From Candidatus Baldrarchaeota archaeon (GTDB lineage Archaea; Asgardarchaeota; Baldrarchaeia; Baldrarchaeales; DXJG01), in NCBI GenBank assembly GCA_030587435.1, contig JAUQZC010000133.1:1-13160 (forward strand): a stretch of 13,160 nt of DNA, given 5' to 3'. Position numbers and translations under genes: made by a program. Below the pieces are notes generated by a model. It saw nothing but the letters and a program-made list of their open reading frames with translations, was not told the origin of the DNA and made no database searches. Below, piece by piece: positions 7,131-13,160 of the stretch (position 1 is its first letter; every line of letters starts with the position of its first letter).

Positions 7131-7268
7131 ACACTATTATTAGGTAGCTTAGTGCATTATGATAAAGCAGGACAACATTCATGTCATTACTTGATCTAAG
7201 AATAAATGTTGGACGTAGTCATAAGGCTTATTAGTTTACTCGTTGTTTTTCACATTGGGTGTATACTT

Positions 7269-9179
7269 ATGTCTAAGGCTTTTCTTGAACAGATTGGTAA
7301 GACCGTCTTGCTAATGGGGAATGAAGCGGTAGCTAGAGGAGCTGTGGAGGCTGGTATATCTTTTGCCTCGGCTTATCCTGGGACTCCTTCAACGGAGATT
7401 GTGGAGACTCTTGCGAGGTATGCTAATGTGCTGGGTATACATGTGGAGTGGAGTACAAATGAGAAAGTTGCTTTTGAGGCGGCTTATGGTGCGGCGATGT
7501 CGGGTGTTAGAGCTTTAACATGTATGAAGCATGTTGGTTTAAATGTTGCAGCGGATCCTTTCATGAGTAGTGCGTATACAGGGGTTAGAGGGGGATTTGT
7601 AATTGTAACAGCGGATGATGTTGGCATGTGGAGTAGTCAGAACGAACAAGATAATAGATGGTATGGTTTACATGCCTTTATACCTGTTTTTGAACCATAT
7701 AGTCCGGCGGAAGCGAAAGAACTCACCAAGGAGATTTTTGATTTCAGTGAGAAGTTTGAGCATCCAGTAATTTTAAGGACAACAACGAGAATAAGTCATG
7801 CAAGAGGCCCAGTGCAGCTAGGAAAGTTAAGAAAGCCTGTTTGGGGTGAATTTACTAAAAATGCTGAAAGATGGGTTGTTGTTCCTGCGCATGCCCGGAA
7901 GCTTAGATTGAAGCTTTTGAAAAGATGGAGTAAGATAGAAGAGGATGTTAACAATTTTCCTTTTAATAGGGTTGAAAATCCAGGTTCAAAGAAAGTCATA
8001 ATTGCTTGTGGAATAACCTATGGACATGTAGTTGATGTGTTAAGGGAAATGGATAAGATAAACGATGTAACTCTGCTTAAACTTAGTTCAACGGTTCCTG
8101 TGCCTAGAAAACTCGTGGTTAAGGCTGTTGAAGACGCTGAGGAAGTTCTTGTAGTGGAGGAATTGGAACCTATAGTTGAGGATAAAGTAAAAGCTATACT
8201 TCAGGAAGAAGGAATGCCTGCAAAGGTGCACGGCAAGGATATGGTTCCGAGAGCTGGGGAACTAACGTTAAACAAAGTTGCTGATTTCCTTGTAAAGTTC
8301 TTAAATGTCTCCAAGCAAAGTGTTCCATGGCTAGGAACTCATCAAGAAGTAAGTATTGAGGTTCCACCAAGACCACCAACTCTCTGTCCTGGATGTCCTC
8401 ATAGAGCAACTTTTTTCGCTCTTAAAAAAGCTGTAAGCAAGTTGAAAATGAAACCCGTGTATCTTGGGGACATAGGTTGTTACACTTTAGGTGTAAATCC
8501 ACCTTACAGAGTACAAGACACATGCATAGAGATGGGTGGAAGTATAGGTGCGGCAAATGGATTGGCGGTAACGACTAAGCAGCCTATGATAGCGATTATA
8601 GGTGATTCAACGTTTTTCCACGCGGGAATTCCACCATTAATAAATGCTGTGTATAACAACACGCCATTCCTAACAATCATATTGGATAATAGGACAACAG
8701 CGATGACTGGTCATCAACCTCATCCAGGAACAGGTATGACAGCTAGTGGGGAACCAGCGAAAATAATAAGACCAGAGAACATAGCTAGGTCGCTTGGAGT
8801 AGAATACATAGACGTTGTTAACCCGTTTAAACTAGATGAAGCTGCGGAGAAAATTGCTGAAGCACTAAAATTTGTTGAAGAAAAAAGGAAGCCAGCCGTT
8901 ATCGTGTCTTCGAGAAAATGTGCCTTGTTAGTTATTTCAGATGCTCGCAGGAAAAACATTAAGATACCTGTTTATAGAGTTAATCTCGAGAAATGTACAG
9001 CGTGTACAAGATGTTATAATGTGTTCGCTTGCCCAGCCATCCAAGTATTAGAAGATGGAAAAGCCTATATTGATCCGATGCTTTGCGCCGGCTGTGGAGA
9101 CTGTGCTCAAGTTTGTCCAGTTCAAGCTATAGAGCCTACAATTAAACCTGGAAAGGAATGGAAGGAACTTTGGTGGTAA
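7269..9179 (+). CDS. iorA: Indolepyruvate ferredoxin oxidoreductase, alpha subunit
   Basis: This large subunit oxidises aryl pyruvates from aromatic amino acids to aryl-acetyl-CoA plus CO2 and reduces ferredoxin, in the cytoplasm. The 636 residues in order are: a pyrimidine-binding transketolase-like domain with YPGTPSTEI (36-44) and the thiamine-activating Glu region STNEKVAFE (62-70); a middle domain; a diphosphate-binding domain with CPGCPHRA (373-380), GDIGCYTLG (400-408), GDSTFFHAG (445-453) and DNRTTAMTGHQPH (473-485); and a C-terminal ferredoxin domain with eight Cys at 576, 579, 582, 588, 606, 609, 612 and 616 for two [4Fe-4S] clusters. Length and order match known IorA. I start at ATG 7269, preceded by GGGTGT, because MSKAFLEQIGKTVLLMGNEA fits the family N-terminus. 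An in-frame ATG at 7206 would add 21 hydrophobic residues unlike a cytosolic enzyme. iorB follows after two bases. Confidence 0.95.
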   Translation: MSKAFLEQIGKTVLLMGNEAVARGAVEAGISFASAYPGTPSTEIVETLARYANVLGIHVEWSTNEKVAFEAAYGAAMSGVRALTCMKHVGLNVAADPFMSSAYTGVRGGFVIVTADDVGMWSSQNEQDNRWYGLHAFIPVFEPYSPAEAKELTKEIFDFSEKFEHPVILRTTTRISHARGPVQLGKLRKPVWGEFTKNAERWVVVPAHARKLRLKLLKRWSKIEEDVNNFPFNRVENPGSKKVIIACGITYGHVVDVLREMDKINDVTLLKLSSTVPVPRKLVVKAVEDAEEVLVVEELEPIVEDKVKAILQEEGMPAKVHGKDMVPRAGELTLNKVADFLVKFLNVSKQSVPWLGTHQEVSIEVPPRPPTLCPGCPHRATFFALKKAVSKLKMKPVYLGDIGCYTLGVNPPYRVQDTCIEMGGSIGAANGLAVTTKQPMIAIIGDSTFFHAGIPPLINAVYNNTPFLTIILDNRTTAMTGHQPHPGTGMTASGEPAKIIRPENIARSLGVEYIDVVNPFKLDEAAEKIAEALKFVEEKRKPAVIVSSRKCALLVISDARRKNIKIPVYRVNLEKCTACTRCYNVFACPAIQVLEDGKAYIDPMLCAGCGDCAQVCPVQAIEPTIKPGKEWKELWW

Positions 9180-9181
9180 AA

Positions 9182-9781
9182 ATGAATGATAGATATAAGA
9201 ATGTTTTAGCTGTCGGTGTTGGAGGCCAAGGATTAATAACATTTGGAAGAGTTTTAGCTGAAGCGGCAATACTAAATGGAGTTAAAGTTTTAACTGCAGA
9301 AGTACATGGCATGGCTCAAAGAGGAGGAAGTGTAGTAACGCATATAAGGCTTGGCGATGTTGAATCTCCATTGATTCCTCTAAATGGAGCTCATGTAATT
9401 GTTTCAATGGAACTGTTAGAAGCTGCAAGATACATCAATTACGCGAACAAGGAAACAATTCTAATTCTGAATAAGAGACTAATTAGACCCAATATACCTG
9501 GGGTAAAAATGCCTAAGATGGATGAAATAATTGAAAAAATTAAATCAATTGGGCTGAAAACGGTGATTTTAGAGGCTGATAAACTTGCTGAAGAAGCTGG
9601 AAGCTATGTTTCGGCGAACATGGTTATGCTTGGCGCGTTGCTTGGCAGTAAAATACTTGATGGCTTCGTAAAACTGGAAAACATCGAAAAAGTTATTTCA
9701 AAAATGCCTGAACCTTGGAGAGAAATTAACATAAAAGCGTTAAAACTAGGTTACTCTTCCTACTCACAAGACAGCTACTAA
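9182..9781 (+). CDS. iorB: Indolepyruvate ferredoxin oxidoreductase, beta subunit
   Basis: The 199-residue small subunit is a single gamma-type oxidoreductase domain that pairs with IorA to form the complete 2-oxoacid oxidoreductase. It has the expected N-terminal glycine-rich loop VGVGGQGLITFGRVLAEAA (11-29) and the conserved EVHGMAQRGGSVVTHIR stretch (about 40-56). That stretch is shared with the gamma domain of pyruvate- and 2-oxoacid:ferredoxin oxidoreductases, which takes part in CoA binding. ATG at 9182 is chosen because it follows the iorA stop by two bases and has GGTGG just upstream. An in-frame ATG at 9158, inside iorA, would add eight residues. The tight spacing indicates co-transcription and coupled translation with iorA. 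Length is ordinary for the family and nothing appears broken. Confidence 0.94.
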   Translation: MNDRYKNVLAVGVGGQGLITFGRVLAEAAILNGVKVLTAEVHGMAQRGGSVVTHIRLGDVESPLIPLNGAHVIVSMELLEAARYINYANKETILILNKRLIRPNIPGVKMPKMDEIIEKIKSIGLKTVILEADKLAEEAGSYVSANMVMLGALLGSKILDGFVKLENIEKVISKMPEPWREINIKALKLGYSSYSQDSY

Positions 9782-9799
9782 CGATGCTCAGTACTATTT

Positions 9800-9827
9800 C
9801 ATCAAAAATTTCTTTTATAAAAAGGGA
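9800..9827. terminator. Bidirectional A/T-rich terminator between convergent iorB and ferredoxin genes
   Basis: The short gap between the stops contains T-rich runs on both strands (AAATTTCTTTT on plus, CTTTTTATAAAAG on minus) around the perfect palindrome TTTTATAAAA (9813-9822). This is a plausible shared transcription end for both genes. Confidence 0.4.
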
Positions 9828-9837
9828 AAGGTGATAT

Positions 9838-10065
9838 TTAGCTTTCAGGTCTTGGTCCGGCTTCTTCGATGTCCACTAGTTCTATTGCTCCTTCTGGACA
9901 GTTTGCAACACATGACTCACATTCAATACATGACTCTGGGTTTACCACCCATGCTCTAGGTGGGTCTCCTTTAATTTCGTAGACCTTTGGGTCAGCTGGG
10001 CAGACATCGTAGCAAATGCCGTGGCCTTTACATAGGTTGTGGTCAACTTTAGGAGCTCTTGGCAT
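9838..10065 (-). CDS. Small ferredoxin with two cluster motifs, the first with Cys-to-His change
   Basis: A 75-residue soluble electron carrier. The C-terminal motif is a full CIECESCVANCP (Cys 46, 49, 52, 56), as for a [4Fe-4S] cluster. The N-terminal motif is CKGHGICYDVCP, with Cys 12, 18 and 22 but His15 where the second Cys usually lies. A CxxHxxC motif is known in ferredoxins serving cytochromes P450, where the site may hold a [3Fe-4S] or an unusual cluster. So this is either a 3Fe/4Fe or a His-ligated 4Fe/4Fe protein. ATG at 10063-10065 follows a strong GGAGG site. It converges on iorB and diverges from the LLM oxidoreductase gene. It could accept electrons from IorAB or serve the LLM neighbour; the sequence does not decide. 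Confidence 0.92.
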   Translation of the reverse strand: MPRAPKVDHNLCKGHGICYDVCPADPKVYEIKGDPPRAWVVNPESCIECESCVANCPEGAIELVDIEEAGPRPES

Positions 10066-10114
10066 TTAGTCTCCCTCCTAACATCGATAGTATGTTTTGT
10101 TTAGACTTAGAGGG

Positions 10115-10127
10115 CATTAATAAAAAC
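10115..10127 (-). promoter_or_regulatory. Candidate ferredoxin gene promoter (TATA box)
   Basis: On the minus strand GTTTTTATTAATG is TATA-like, preceded by a purine-rich CCCAAA segment where the TFB site would lie. Initiation near 10095 would give a leader of about 30 bases containing the GGAGG ribosome site. Confidence 0.42.
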
Positions 10128-10200
10128 TTTGGGGTTCGTTTTTCGTACCATTAACGTACTTTAATTTGATATTTGACTTAGTTGACCTCCAACTACAATA

Positions 10201-10211
10201 CTAAAATATAG
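10201..10211 (+). promoter_or_regulatory. Candidate promoter (TATA box) of the LLM oxidoreductase gene
   Basis: CTAAAATATAG on the plus strand would place initiation near 10235, giving a leader of about 40 bases before the preferred ATG at 10279. It is back to back with the ferredoxin promoter in the same gap. Confidence 0.35.
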
Positions 10212-10278
10212 TGGTGTAGACTAGGTCATGGAAGTATATGTTAATTGAAACTCGCTTTGATGTATGTGGGGGTTAGAT

Positions 10279-11325
10279 ATGGAGGAAGATACTAAGTTTG
10301 GTATTGCTCTTCCTTTTCACCCTTGGGAGGAGATTCTGAAACGTGCTAAAATGGCTGAAGAACTTGGTTTTGATTCTATTTGGATGGCAGATCACCTAGT
10401 AGGAATGGGGTTGCGGAGACTTGATGCAATGGAGGCCTACACCTCGCTTGCCGCGGTTGCTATGGTAACGAAGAAAGTTAAGCTTGGAACTTCGGTCACT
10501 AATATTCAGACTAGGCATCCTGCAGTTCTTGCACAAACAATTATGACACTTGACCATATTTCAAATGGCAGGGTTATTGCTGCCGTTGGTGCTGGAGAAG
10601 CTATGAGCATTGTTCCTTTCGGCATACCTTGGGATAAGCCTGTTTCCCGGATGAAAGAAGCCATAGAAGTTATTTTATCACTTTGGGCTAAAGATCCTGT
10701 GAACTATGATGGTAAGTTCTTCAAGCTGAGGGATGCTTTTATTCGGCCTAAGCCTGTTCAAAAACCTCATCCACCGCTTTGGATTGCTGCAAACTCACCA
10801 AGAACTTTGAAAATTACAGCTAAATATGGTGATGGGTGGCTTCCACTTGGAAGAATACCAGGAGACTACAAGAAAAAGCTTGAGGAACTAGAGAATCTAA
10901 GAAGGAAATATGGTATGTCTGGTGAATTTGAATATGGTGTTTTACTTTATGGTGTTGTTGCACAGGATGACGAAACTGCTGGTAGAATTATCGAGTTTCC
11001 TGCTAGAGTTTTTTCGGTTTTTGCTGCGGAAGAACTAAAGAGAAAGGGCATAGAAGTGCCCGAGGAACTTTCTCTCGAGAAATTTGTGTATACACCTGAA
11101 AACGTTAGGAAAATTATGGAATATGCGTCGAAAATATCTTTTGATGATGTTGAGGAATTTTATGTTTGGGGATCCCCTGAAACATGTATTGATAAACTTG
11201 AAAAATGGATAAAAGCTGGTGCTCAACACATAGTACTTGTAGCATTAGTTTCAGAAAAGTATAGAGACATGCAGTATAAGTTATACGGCGAGAAAATCAT
11301 ACCCTACTTTAAGGAACAGTATTGA
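10279..11325 (+). CDS. LLM-class, probably F420-dependent oxidoreductase (Mer-like fold)
   Basis: The 348 residues form a luciferase-like TIM barrel related to F420-dependent methylenetetrahydromethanopterin reductase (Mer). Matching stretches are KFGIALPFHPW (6-16), AEELGFDSIWMADH (26-39), KLGTSVTNIQTRHPAV (68-83), LDHISNGRVIAAVGAG (91-106), the GKFFKL and RPKPVQKPHPPLWIAA region (145-171), GDGWLPLG (184-191) and a final GSPETCIDKLEKW (298-310). The GTSVTN segment corresponds to the F420-binding turn (GVTN) of Mer. It differs enough from true Mer (longer middle section, HLVGMGLRRLDAMEAY insert) that a hydride transfer to another substrate is more likely. I start at ATG 10279 behind TGGGGGTTAGAT; an ATG at 10264 would add five residues. 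It heads a same-strand series with the MBL and TIM-barrel genes. F420 rather than FMN use is inferred from the archaeal context. Confidence 0.88.
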   Translation: MEEDTKFGIALPFHPWEEILKRAKMAEELGFDSIWMADHLVGMGLRRLDAMEAYTSLAAVAMVTKKVKLGTSVTNIQTRHPAVLAQTIMTLDHISNGRVIAAVGAGEAMSIVPFGIPWDKPVSRMKEAIEVILSLWAKDPVNYDGKFFKLRDAFIRPKPVQKPHPPLWIAANSPRTLKITAKYGDGWLPLGRIPGDYKKKLEELENLRRKYGMSGEFEYGVLLYGVVAQDDETAGRIIEFPARVFSVFAAEELKRKGIEVPEELSLEKFVYTPENVRKIMEYASKISFDDVEEFYVWGSPETCIDKLEKWIKAGAQHIVLVALVSEKYRDMQYKLYGEKIIPYFKEQY

Positions 11326-11355
11326 AAACTATTTTGAATTCAGCTATGACCGTCG

Positions 11356-11374
11356 CTACCGTTTTAAACGATAG
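11356..11374. promoter_or_regulatory. Near-perfect 19-bp palindrome upstream of the MBL-fold gene
   Basis: CTACCGTTTTAAACGATAG matches its own reverse complement in eight of nine pairs around a central T. Its core TTTTAAA is also TATA-like. It ends 15 bases before the ATG at 11390, just ahead of the GGATGTGA ribosome site. It could be a repressor operator over a promoter. Confidence 0.4.
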
Positions 11375-11389
11375 TTTGGATGTGAAAAA

Positions 11390-12298
11390 ATGAAGTGGAC
11401 TGAACTTTCCGACAAGGTATTTTTTATAGAGGGAGAAAACCATGGTAGGTATCCTTTCTCGAACTCCCTATTTATTGATGATGAGGTTAAGGCTTTAATT
11501 GACACCGGTCTCGGGAAAAAAGTTATAAAGAGAATTTTAAAGCAGAGAAGAGTTGATTTAATTATTAACTCTCATTGTCATGAAGACCATACATGTTGCA
11601 ACTATTTGTTTGAAAATGCGAAAATTTGCTGTCATAGATTTGACGCTCCGGCTGTGAGATCTGTAAATGAATTATTGAAACGTTACGGACCGTTAGAACA
11701 CGAGGTAGTTGAAGCTATACGTGTTTTTCTAAAGGAAATGTTCGGGTTAAGAAATTCTAGGGTTGATTTCGAATTTGAAGATGGATATGTTTTTGACCTG
11801 GGGGATGTTAAGTTAAAGGTGATACATGCACCTGGGCATTCTATTGGTCATTGTTGTTTCTTTATTCCCGATGCAAAGATCATTTTTCTTTCTGACATAG
11901 ATTTAACTTCTTTTGGGCCTTGGTATGGGTGCTTAGACTCCGATGTAGATCAATTTATAGATTCTATAAATAAGGTGAAAAAATTAAGGGCGGAGATAGC
12001 CGTTACAAGCCATAAGGGAATCATTATGGGCAGGGATGCTATTGAGACAAGGCTTAACGAATATTTAGATAAGATTTTCGAAAGGGAGAGAAAAGTGGTG
12101 GATTTTTTAAAAGATGAACATACTATTGATGAAATTGTCAATAAAGCCATAATTTATGGGCGGTTTCGAGAACCAAAGCTGGTATTTAAGCATTTCGAAA
12201 AAATAATGATAGAAAAACATTTGCATAGGTTAATAAGAAACGGATTAGTTCTTAGAACAAAAAGAGGATTTAAAAGTGTTATGAAAGCTAAGGTTTAA
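11390..12298 (+). CDS. Metallo-beta-lactamase-fold hydrolase with C-terminal winged-helix-like region (LACTB2-like layout)
   Basis: The 302-residue cytosolic hydrolase has a complete zinc site: HCHEDH (62-67, giving His62, His64, Asp66, His67), His150 in APGH, Asp169 in LSDID, and His208 in TSHKG. Residues from about 243 on form a helical tail ending in HLHRLIRNGLVLRTKRG, resembling the winged helix of LACTB2/glyoxalase-II-like proteins. Such enzymes hydrolyse thioesters, phosphodiesters or lactones; the substrate here is unknown. There are extra cysteines close to the metal motifs (Cys63, 69, 70, 80, 81, 155, 156). ATG 11390 has GGATGTGA immediately upstream, one mismatch from the ideal site. 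The gene is 64 bases after the LLM oxidoreductase and 69 before the TIM-barrel gene, all on the same strand. It may be co-transcribed or have its own promoter at the palindrome. Confidence 0.9.
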   Translation: MKWTELSDKVFFIEGENHGRYPFSNSLFIDDEVKALIDTGLGKKVIKRILKQRRVDLIINSHCHEDHTCCNYLFENAKICCHRFDAPAVRSVNELLKRYGPLEHEVVEAIRVFLKEMFGLRNSRVDFEFEDGYVFDLGDVKLKVIHAPGHSIGHCCFFIPDAKIIFLSDIDLTSFGPWYGCLDSDVDQFIDSINKVKKLRAEIAVTSHKGIIMGRDAIETRLNEYLDKIFERERKVVDFLKDEHTIDEIVNKAIIYGRFREPKLVFKHFEKIMIEKHLHRLIRNGLVLRTKRGFKSVMKAKV

Positions 12299-12367
12299 TC
12301 TACGCCTGTTTTACATTCTTTACAGAACCTATTACATATAACGTCACAAAAATTTAGGTGAGGTAAT

Positions 12368-13108
12368 ATGCGTTTTGGGGTGCGATGCGACTTCCCAGAC
12401 TTTTTCGAAGATATCAGGGAGATAGAGTTAGCGTTCTTTAGTGTTCAAGACTTTCTCAAGCTGAGAATAGGAGATATTCTTAAAGAAGTGAAGAAGAGAG
12501 ACTTAGAAGTTGTAACAATACACGCACCTAATGCAAAAATACATAGAGTCGAAGAATTTAAGATTATAATTGAAGGGTGTTGTATCCTTGCCAATAGGTT
12601 GGGTTGTAATACAATTGTGTTGCACCCTTGCTTTTTGAAGAGAGGACTTACTAGGGAAGATGCGGTAAGGATATTGGATGAAAAGATTACCTCTATACTT
12701 GAGGATTACGGGGTAACGCTTTGCTGGGAAACTTTCATTAACGAACATAGACTTTTCAGAAACCCATATGAAATATATAGGTTCTGCGCGAGAAGAGACT
12801 TCTATGGGATGTGTTACGATTTTTCTCACATTCCAGATGATCAAGATCAAATAGTTAGACAAATAAGAGAGTTTAAGGATTTCATACTTGTGTACCACGT
12901 TTCAAACAGAGAGAAAACTGGTGGAGCTACGGGAAACCCTCTGAACCATATACCAATATTCAGCGAAAAGGGTATACTTGATTTTCATAAAATACTTAAT
13001 GTCGATTTGATAAATCCCAATTCTTCACTTGTATTGGAGTATCGTAAAGAATTTTCACGAAAATTAAAAGAAGATTTAGAACTATTAAGGAGAATATTCA
13101 ACCAGTAG
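12368..13108 (+). CDS. Sugar phosphate isomerase/epimerase-like TIM-barrel protein (xylose isomerase-like superfamily)
   Basis: The 246-residue protein has the order of metal residues typical of AP-endonuclease-2/xylose-isomerase-like barrels: VTIHAPN (His52), IVLHPC (His86), WETF (Glu121), YDFSHI (Asp151, His154), YHVSN (His177), LNHIPIFSEKGILDF (His194), and LEYR (Glu224). Glu121, Asp151, His177 and Glu224 would hold the divalent metal. Members isomerise or epimerise sugars and inositols or act as endonucleases. The short length and lack of extra DNA-binding loops favour a small-molecule enzyme, but the substrate is unknown. ATG 12368 is preceded by GGTGAGGTAAT, a good ribosome site. It is the third gene of the LLM-MBL-TIM run, and no further gene is visible in the remaining 52 bases. 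Confidence 0.85.
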   Translation: MRFGVRCDFPDFFEDIREIELAFFSVQDFLKLRIGDILKEVKKRDLEVVTIHAPNAKIHRVEEFKIIIEGCCILANRLGCNTIVLHPCFLKRGLTREDAVRILDEKITSILEDYGVTLCWETFINEHRLFRNPYEIYRFCARRDFYGMCYDFSHIPDDQDQIVRQIREFKDFILVYHVSNREKTGGATGNPLNHIPIFSEKGILDFHKILNVDLINPNSSLVLEYRKEFSRKLKEDLELLRRIFNQ

Positions 13109-13160
13109 CGAGTAATATCTAAAATGCTGTTACACTTTCTTTGCATGTTATATTGCTTTT

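Larger units (their letters stand above)
6886..7268. other. Divergent intergenic region between importer operon and iorAB
   Basis: These 383 bases hold no convincing gene. They contain candidate TATA boxes for each side (6934-6947 minus, 7119-7130 plus), a small dyad with TAGCTGA (7025-7031) able to pair with TCAGTTA (7038-7044) through one G-T pair, and the 8-base palindrome TTACGTAA (7063-7070). No tRNA-like fold or riboswitch was recognised. The last 63 bases are open in the iorA frame but encode an atypical hydrophobic stretch. Confidence 0.5.

Noticed and set aside
6886..7205. tRNA, C/D-box RNA or riboswitch in the largest intergenic region
   Set aside because: No cloverleaf, TTCGA loop, paired C and D boxes or conserved aptamer core was found by eye. 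Only short dyads are present.
7206..7268. N-terminal signal or membrane anchor on IorA from ATG 7206
   Set aside because: IorA is cytosolic, the family N-terminus begins at the MSKAF Met (7269) with a ribosome site, and the upstream ATG lacks a clear site. Kept only as a question in the findings.
12503..12898. 131-residue open frame on the minus strand opposite the TIM-barrel gene
   Set aside because: It lies entirely antisense to a gene with clear metal-site motifs, has no recognisable domain and no good ribosome site.
1..13160. Mobile element, CRISPR array or defence island
   Set aside because: No transposase, integrase, terminal repeats, regularly spaced repeats or defence domains. Gene content is metabolic and transport throughout.

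Overview
The window is AT-rich and looks archaeal, from an anaerobic and probably thermophilic lineage of the Thermoproteota/Bathyarchaeia type. The signs are TATA-like boxes instead of -35/-10 promoters, GGTG/GGAGG-type Shine-Dalgarno sites, frequent TTG or GTG starts, a transporter binding protein held by an N-terminal membrane anchor rather than a lipobox, an indolepyruvate:ferredoxin oxidoreductase, and an F420-type luciferase-like oxidoreductase. The lineage is inferred from gene content; there is no rRNA or other marker gene here. I see no tRNA, rRNA, CRISPR array, insertion sequence or phage gene.

Layout. (1) Bases 2-703 hold the 3' part of an acyl-CoA dehydrogenase gene (+), cut by the window edge, whose product carries an unusual C-terminal winged-helix-like extension. 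(2) Convergent to it on the minus strand is an M24 'pita-bread' protein (857-1963) that has lost most of the family's metal ligands. Behind it lies a complete BMP/nucleoside-type ABC importer read on the minus strand in the order binding protein (6885), ATPase (about 5578), permease 1 (4070), permease 2 (3019). The last three genes overlap end to start. (3) A 383-bp divergent intergenic region separates the importer from iorA-iorB (7269-9781, +), the two subunits of indolepyruvate ferredoxin oxidoreductase. (4) A small two-cluster ferredoxin (9838-10065, -) converges on iorB and diverges from an F420-type LLM oxidoreductase (10279-11325, +). (5) The LLM gene is followed on the same strand by a metallo-beta-lactamase-fold hydrolase (11390-12298) and a xylose-isomerase-like TIM-barrel protein (12368-13108), with gaps of 64 and 69 bases. 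These three may form a small catabolic or detoxification cassette.

How the genes may work together. The content fits an organism living on amino acids and other organic nitrogen compounds. The importer brings in a nucleoside-like or other small solute. IorAB oxidises aryl pyruvates from aromatic amino acids to acyl-CoA and reduces ferredoxin. Acyl-CoA dehydrogenase handles acyl-CoA intermediates. The F420-type enzyme, hydrolase and TIM-barrel protein probably act on an unknown substrate. These links are inferences from gene order and family.

The points most worth a second look are the winged-helix extension on the acyl-CoA dehydrogenase, the M24 protein with substituted metal ligands beside the importer, the Cys-to-His change in the first cluster motif of the ferredoxin, and the LLM-MBL-TIM-barrel cassette. 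Nothing in the window is clearly a defence or mobile system.
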